Shown here one piece after another: positions 6,286 to 10,230 of a stretch of DNA of 10,230 nt; position 1 is the first letter of the stretch, and every line of letters starts with the position of its first letter. Location of the stretch: assembly GCF_000186865.1 (NCBI RefSeq), contig NW_008705564.1:1806490-1816719 (forward strand), given 5' to 3'. Source of the stretch: Aureococcus anophagefferens. Lineage: Eukaryota > Sar > Pelagophyceae > Pelagomonadales > Pelagomonadaceae. The position numbers and the translations under genes were made by a program. Under the pieces are notes generated by a model. The model made no database searches, was not told where the DNA came from, and saw only the letters and a program-made list of their open reading frames with translations.

Positions 6286-7707
6286 ATGGACGGCGCGCGC
6301 AGCCCCACGGCGCGCGAGCTCCAGTTCACGCTCAATTGGGTGGAGCGCAGCGGCCTCCTCCAGGAGGCGTCGGCCGTCAAGGTGCGCGCGTCGACGATCC
6401 CCGACGCCATCGCCGACGGCTACGGCGTCGCGCTCTTGATCCACGCGTCGCGGCCGGACCTGCTGCCGTCGCTCCACGCCTACGAGCGCGGGCGCGGCGA
6501 GGCGCCGCGGAACTGGACCCTGCTGCGGGAGCGCGTCTTCCGCCGGCTCGGCCGCCATTTCCGGAGCGGCGTCGGCGACGTCGAGCGCGGGCTGTTGAGC
6601 GGGCGGTCGGCCGTCGACCGGCGCGACGCGGCCATGGCCTTCCTCTGCGAGCTGCGCCGGGCGCTGCGCTTCGTCGAGGAGAAGCCCAAGGCGCGCCACA
6701 GCGCGTCGCTGCCGGCGACGAAGGTCGAGGCGACCCTCGTGTCCGAGGCCGTGCTGGAGGCCCGGTACGAGCGGCTGAGGGCGGACCTCCGGCGGCGCGA
6801 CGAGGCGTCCTCGCGCGACCTCGAAGAGCGCGAGGCGGCGAGCCTGCGCTTCGACGAGGAGATCTACAAGCTGCGGGCGAAGAACCTGGCGAACCTCGAG
6901 GAGACGGAGCGGGCCATCGCGAAGCTCAAAGTCGACGCGGCCGCGTCGCTCGCGGAGGCCGAGGCCCTCGAGCGCGACGCCGAGGAGGCCTGGGGCGACG
7001 TCGGCGCGCCGCCGGCCGACGGCGCGCGGCAACCGTCGCCGGCGGGCGACGCCCTCGACCGGCTCCGCGCGCTCGACCTCTGCTCCGAGCGGAAGCCGTC
7101 GCCGGCCGCGCCGCGCGCCGCCGCGCCGCCGCCGCCGCCGCGGGGCGGGCCCGACGGCCGCAGCGCCATGGACGTGCTCCGCGCCCTCGACCGCGCGGCC
7201 CTCGACGACGACTCCGGCGACTCGAGCGACGCGTCGTCGGAGGGGTCCGCGCCGCCGCCGCCGCCGCTGACGCCGCCGCCGCTCCACTGCATGCCCGCGG
7301 CGCACCTCAGCTTCGACCGCTCGCCGTCGCCGCCGCCGCCGCCCGACGACGAGGGAGCGCCGCACCCGCCGCCCGACGACGAGGGAGAGCCGCGCCCGCC
7401 GCCGGACGACGAGCTCGACGGCATCGTCTTCGAGAGCATCGACGAGTACCACGAGTCGCACGCTCGCGAGCCGCCGCCGCCGCGCGCGCCGCCCGTGGCC
7501 CTGCCGCCGAAGCGCCGCACGAGCGACTTCTTCGAGCGCCTCTGCCCGACGCACGGCGCGCCCTACTACGAATCCGCGGCGACGGGCGAGTCGTCCTGGG
7601 ACCACCCGGCGGCGGGCGTCGTCGAGCGCGTCGACGCCGACTCGGGCCACGCCTACTTCCTCGACGCCGCGACGGGGCGGACGGCCTGGGCCATCGAGGA
7701 CCTGTAG
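6286..7707 (+). CDS. CH-like / coiled-coil / proline-rich / WW protein
   Basis: Intron-free frame of 473 residues; the ATG follows a TATA-like box. Residues about 11-130 resemble the CH domain of the SPEF1/CLAMP group, which binds microtubules in cilia: LNWVERSG, then IPDAIADGYGVALLIHASRPDLL, then NWTLLRERVFRRL, the family's N-W-x-x-L-x-x-K-V-L pattern. Residues about 150-236 are charged and helical with no prolines, a likely coiled coil (YERLRADLRRRDEASSRDLEERE). Residues about 240-415 are proline- and acid-rich, with a 30-base tandem repeat giving PPPDDEG units. The C-terminus holds two WW-like motifs, about 420-445 (APYYESAATGESSWDHP) and about 452-473 (HAYFLDAATGRTAW), each with aromatic pair and second W but an incomplete first W. 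A cytoskeletal adaptor is a reasonable inference; the CH call is from pattern only. Confidence 0.72.
   Translation: MDGARSPTARELQFTLNWVERSGLLQEASAVKVRASTIPDAIADGYGVALLIHASRPDLLPSLHAYERGRGEAPRNWTLLRERVFRRLGRHFRSGVGDVERGLLSGRSAVDRRDAAMAFLCELRRALRFVEEKPKARHSASLPATKVEATLVSEAVLEARYERLRADLRRRDEASSRDLEEREAASLRFDEEIYKLRAKNLANLEETERAIAKLKVDAAASLAEAEALERDAEEAWGDVGAPPADGARQPSPAGDALDRLRALDLCSERKPSPAAPRAAAPPPPPRGGPDGRSAMDVLRALDRAALDDDSGDSSDASSEGSAPPPPPLTPPPLHCMPAAHLSFDRSPSPPPPPDDEGAPHPPPDDEGEPRPPPDDELDGIVFESIDEYHESHAREPPPPRAPPVALPPKRRTSDFFERLCPTHGAPYYESAATGESSWDHPAAGVVERVDADSGHAYFLDAATGRTAWAIEDL
7335..7413 (+). repeat. 30-base tandem repeat in CH-WW coding region
   Basis: Units begin at 7341, 7371 and 7401 (GCCCGACGACGAGGGAG and variants), about two and a half copies with few changes. 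They encode PPPDDEG repeats and keep the reading frame, so copy number could vary without disrupting the protein. Confidence 0.8.
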
Positions 7708-7990
7708 TACGGGCGTTTTTTTTTGGGGTGTTTTGGTCTGGGCTGCGGTGTTTCTGTCGCTCGAGGCGCTCCGCCGCGCGGCGGCTTCGTGGCGGCTTGC
7801 CGCCGGCGGGCCTCTGGAGGCCCTCGAAGTGGCCCTCGCGGCCGCGCGCGCGCGCGCCGCGCGCGCGGAGAAAATTGCGCTCAGCCACGAGGCGACCACG
7901 GACAAAAGATTCGAACCTCACGCCGAGGTGGGTGGGTGGGTCCGGAGGCCCGATTTGGAAAATCTACAGTGTACTGATGGGTACTTGTAA

Positions 7991-8008
7991 CGCGCGCGCG
8001 CGCGCGCG
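7991..8008. repeat. (CG)9 dinucleotide tract
   Basis: Uninterrupted alternating CG for 18 bases, a classic Z-DNA-prone sequence, located in the spacer between the CH-WW and BAR genes. Confidence 0.8.
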
Positions 8009-8267
8009 GTCATGACCCGCGGTGCCGCGGCTGACGGTCGCGCGGCACCTCGGCGACGTGTCTTCACGCCGCTATCGTCGTCTCTGGGCAAGCGCCGCTT
8101 CTCGCCGCGGCGACTCGAGCGGCGCGGGTGCCCGTTCTTATCGCAAAGCGGAGAGTGGACGGCGCAGCTCCGCGACAAATGCGACCCGCGCGTGCGGAAC
8201 CGCGCGCGCGTTGTGGCGATTTTGCGCGCGGCAACTTGAAGGCAACTAACCGAAAAGGAGGTCCCTG

Positions 8268-8272
8268 ATTGG
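8268..8272 (-). promoter_or_regulatory. Inverted CCAAT box upstream of BAR gene
   Basis: CTGATTGGCC on the plus strand is the inverse of GGCCAATCAG, the core of NF-Y type CCAAT boxes. It lies about 195 bases before the BAR ATG at 8466, next to a GGGT tract. Functional meaning is inferred. Confidence 0.4.
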
Positions 8273-8281
8273 CCAGGAGGT

Positions 8282-8299
8282 GGGTGGGTGGGTGCCGGG
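8282..8299 (+). promoter_or_regulatory. Potential G-quadruplex in BAR upstream region
   Basis: Four GGG runs with loops of 1, 1 and 4 bases fit the G-quadruplex pattern on the plus strand. A near copy (GG plus three GGG runs, loops of one base) lies at 7927-7940. Confidence 0.55.
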
Positions 8300-8340
8300 C
8301 GCGCGAGCGAGGAACCCGGCGTAGGGTACCGCGGCTTTTA

Positions 8341-8384
8341 TCCCGGGCGCCTCTTGGCTCAGCGGATCTGCTCTCCCGGGCGCC
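8341..8384 (+). repeat. Direct repeat of 11 bases, 33-base period
   Basis: TCCCGGGCGCC occurs at 8341-8351 and again at 8374-8384, upstream of the BAR start codon. The palindromic CCCGGG core is inside. Purpose unknown. Confidence 0.5.
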
Positions 8385-8465
8385 ACCCAGCTCGTCGGGC
8401 CGCGCGCGTCGTCGAAGTTCGCCGCGCGCGCCATCCGCGGCGCCGCGCGCGAGGTGCTGTCGGCC

Positions 8466-10230
8466 ATGAATTTCATCAAGCGCACGTCGATCACGGCCAA
8501 GCACATGTACAAGCACAAGACCTTTGGCGGCGGCGGTTCCGAGGAGGTCAAGGACGAGGCCCACGAGGCGGCCATGGCGGCCCAGGAGGACTACGAGAAG
8601 CGCGTCAAGACCCTGGTGGCCATGACCATGGACGCGCGCGCGCAGCTCGCCGAGGTCTTCCTCCAGCTCGGCCACGGCGCGCAGTGCGCCGTCGAGCTCG
8701 CGGGCGCCGAGGTCGACGTCGGCCTCGCGGGCCAGGCCATTGGGCTCCAGGGGTCCGCGGAGCCGGACCCGGCGCGGCTTCAGGCGCTCCTCAACGGCAC
8801 GACGCGCGCGAAGGTCACCGCGGGCATGATGCAGGAGGCCTTCCACGGGTCCTTTGGGGAAGGATTGCAGGAGGCGCTGCTCACGCCTTTGGAAAGCGAG
8901 CTCGAGCTCTTCGAGAAGACCAAGGAGGCCGTCGCGAAGAAGCTCGAGGCCGCGTTGGACGCGCAGCACTACGCGCAGAAGGTGCGCAAGCTCTCCGAGT
9001 CGGGCAAGGACAAGGACAAGGACAAGCTCGAGTCGAACTCCGCCAAGGCCGCGGCCGCGACCAAGGCCGACGACGAGGCGCGGGCCGCGCTCGACGCCGC
9101 GCTCGGGGCCCACGACGCCGCGCGCCTCGAGCTCCTGAGCCGCCGCGTCGGCGAGCTCAAGGGCATGCTCCACCGCTTCTGCGAGCGCGTGCTCGAGGCG
9201 CTCGCCGCGCCGGACATGGAAATCGGCCGCCGCGCGGACGCCGTGGAGCTCGACCGCTACAACATCTACGGCGACGTCAACGTCGAGAGCGCCATGGCCA
9301 AGCTCCAGAAGAACATGAACGCCTTCACGCTCAAGTCGCGGAGCTCGACGGAGTCCGTGTCCATGCGCATGGCGCACATGCAGAAGCACGCGAAGACGAC
9401 GTTCCTCAACAAGAAGCCCGACGGCGACGACGCGGCGACGGAGGACCCCCTGGAGCTCGAGGTCAACGAGATGGCGAAGCGCTACGACAAGGCCTTCGAC
9501 CTGTTGGCGAAGCTCCGGGGCGCGCTCGCGGCGCTCCACGCGTGGTACGACGGCGGCTTCTCCGCCTTCGTCGGCGTCGCCGGCGAGCTCGCGGGCCTCG
9601 TCAAGGACGGCGACGGCGGCGGCGCGGCGGCGGCCGTGCTCCAGTTCCACGCGTCGCTCGAGGAGGTCCGCGGCTTCCTCGGTTCGGCGCTCCGCGAGCC
9701 CCTCGAGGGCCAGCTCCTCGGCGCGCTCGACGCGGGTCTGGACCAGTACCGGCCCCTGGCGACGGCGCTCAAGGAGCGCGAGGCGCGCGCGCTCGAGCGC
9801 GCGCACTACAAGGCCAAGGTCGCGACCCTCGAGGGGCAGACCGCGGCGCTCCACGCGAACGACAAGTCGACGGACAAGGCCAAGGCGGCCCACGACGAGC
9901 GCGTCGCCCGGAACCGGGCCAAGGCCTTCGAGACCGACGAGCAGGCCCGGGCGGACTCCACGGCCTGCCGCGACCAGCTCTTAGCCTTCGACGTCTTCTT
10001 CAAGAACTCCGTGATGAACCTCTGCGACCGCCTGCCGGCGCTCCAGCGCGACTTCTACGTCCAGTTCGGCGCGACGGTCGTCGGCGCCATGAAGCTCGAC
10101 GCGTCCGTGGCCTCCGTGCAGGACACGGCCGCGGCGGCGAAGCTCGAGGCGCTCATGGCCGCGGGCGTCGTCGTGCCCAACGCGGGCATGACGCTGGACC
10201 CCGGCGCGGCGGCCCAGGCCGTGCGCCTCC
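8466..10230 (+). CDS. Tandem double-BAR-domain protein (3' end beyond window)
   Basis: BAR domains are three-helix dimers that bind and bend membranes in endocytosis and trafficking. The frame is open for 588 codons to the window edge. The first BAR unit is about residues 40-255: helix 1 with YEKRVKTLVAMTMDARAQLAEVF, helix 2 with EALLTPLESELELFEKTKEAV followed by the coiled KKLEAALDAQHYAQKVRKL, and helix 3 with LLSRRVGELKGMLHRFCERV. The second is about 332-545: YDKAFDLLAKLRGALAAL, then LDQYRPLATALKEREARALE with the family-like K-x-R-E, then LCDRLPALQRDFYVQFGATV. No introns are needed. The ATG at 8466 (GGCCATGAAT) is in a good context. However, the same frame is open upstream and reads SSKFAARAIRGAAREVLSA, so a 5' exon may exist and an N-terminal amphipathic helix may be missed. 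Confidence 0.8.
   Translation, partial: MNFIKRTSITAKHMYKHKTFGGGGSEEVKDEAHEAAMAAQEDYEKRVKTLVAMTMDARAQLAEVFLQLGHGAQCAVELAGAEVDVGLAGQAIGLQGSAEPDPARLQALLNGTTRAKVTAGMMQEAFHGSFGEGLQEALLTPLESELELFEKTKEAVAKKLEAALDAQHYAQKVRKLSESGKDKDKDKLESNSAKAAAATKADDEARAALDAALGAHDAARLELLSRRVGELKGMLHRFCERVLEALAAPDMEIGRRADAVELDRYNIYGDVNVESAMAKLQKNMNAFTLKSRSSTESVSMRMAHMQKHAKTTFLNKKPDGDDAATEDPLELEVNEMAKRYDKAFDLLAKLRGALAALHAWYDGGFSAFVGVAGELAGLVKDGDGGGAAAAVLQFHASLEEVRGFLGSALREPLEGQLLGALDAGLDQYRPLATALKEREARALERAHYKAKVATLEGQTAALHANDKSTDKAKAAHDERVARNRAKAFETDEQARADSTACRDQLLAFDVFFKNSVMNLCDRLPALQRDFYVQFGATVVGAMKLDASVASVQDTAAAAKLEALMAAGVVVPNAGMTLDPGAAAQAVRL

Larger units (their letters stand above)
7708..8465. other. Long intergenic region, CH-WW 3' UTR and BAR upstream DNA
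   Basis: About 760 bases without a supportable gene. It begins with a T9 run (7716-7724) eight bases after the CH-WW stop. CG-alternating tracts lie at about 7836-7867 and 7991-8008. Two GGGT-repeat tracts (7927-7940, 8282-8299), an inverted CCAAT box (8268-8272) and a direct repeat of TCCCGGGCGCC (8341, 8374) follow. From about 8326 the frame of the BAR gene is already open without an ATG (see that entry). A tRNA-like patch at 7913 was examined and rejected. Confidence 0.5.

Noticed and set aside
5167..7905. Very long minus-strand open frame (over 900 codons)
   Set aside because: It is arginine/alanine-rich, antisense to the CH-WW gene and out of frame with the RRM exon; GC-rich codon bias suppresses stops on shadow frames.
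7905..7940. tRNA-like T-arm on the minus strand (GGTTCGAATC)
   Set aside because: The T-stem pairs poorly, and no matching acceptor stem, anticodon arm or D-arm could be found at the right distances.
508..8242. Shared GCGGCAACTTGA in the 5' spacer (about 515) and BAR upstream region (about 8229)
   Set aside because: Twelve bases shared between two places in 10 kb is near what chance gives in biased DNA, and the flanks do not align.
8350..8372. D-arm-like TGGCTCAGCGG
   Set aside because: No acceptor or T-arm partner; it lies in an upstream region with direct repeats.
8064..9893. Long minus-strand open frame opposite the BAR gene
   Set aside because: Leu/Arg/Glu/Val-rich antisense of a G/C-third-position coding region; the plus strand gives clear BAR helices.

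Overview
The window is very GC-rich nuclear DNA from a eukaryote with small, closely packed genes and short introns. The evidence for this is several conserved eukaryotic proteins that can only be read by splicing: a Yos1/IER3IP1 protein, a dynein light chain LC8 and a UMP-CMP kinase. The best guess is a GC-rich flagellate-lineage microalga such as a pelagophyte of the Aureococcus type. That guess rests on composition, gene density and two copies of an introner-like element. It is an inference, since no species marker is present. Prasinophytes such as Micromonas also carry introners and remain possible.

Layout: 1-321 (-) is the 5' part of an unknown acidic protein. 718-1056 (+) is a three-exon Yos1/IER3IP1 gene. 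1456-1929 (+) is a three-exon LC8 dynein light chain of exactly 89 residues. 2097-2876 (-) is a three-exon UMP-CMP kinase. 3051-6175 (-) is a multi-exon gene that appears to join an RS-like/two-RRM N-terminus to a BTB/BACK C-terminus, with two copies of one repeat acting as its introns. 6286-7707 (+) is an intron-free gene for a CH-like, coiled-coil, proline-rich, WW protein. From about 8466 to the window end (+) runs an open, intron-free reading frame for a protein with two tandem BAR domains.

The genes do not form an operon or one pathway. They are housekeeping functions (ER-Golgi transport, dynein, pyrimidine nucleotides) beside cytoskeletal, membrane-shaping and RNA-binding proteins. Gene pairs are divergent (1/Yos1; RRM-BTB/CH-WW) or convergent (LC8/kinase), with spacers of about 110-760 bases.

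The most notable signals are these. (1) Two diverged copies of a roughly 195-base introner-like element sit as introns in the same gene. (2) The ordinary introns share a 5' splice signal G-Y-GCG in which +2 is often C, so at least four introns are GC-AG. (3) The RRM-BTB fusion and the double-BAR protein are unusual architectures.
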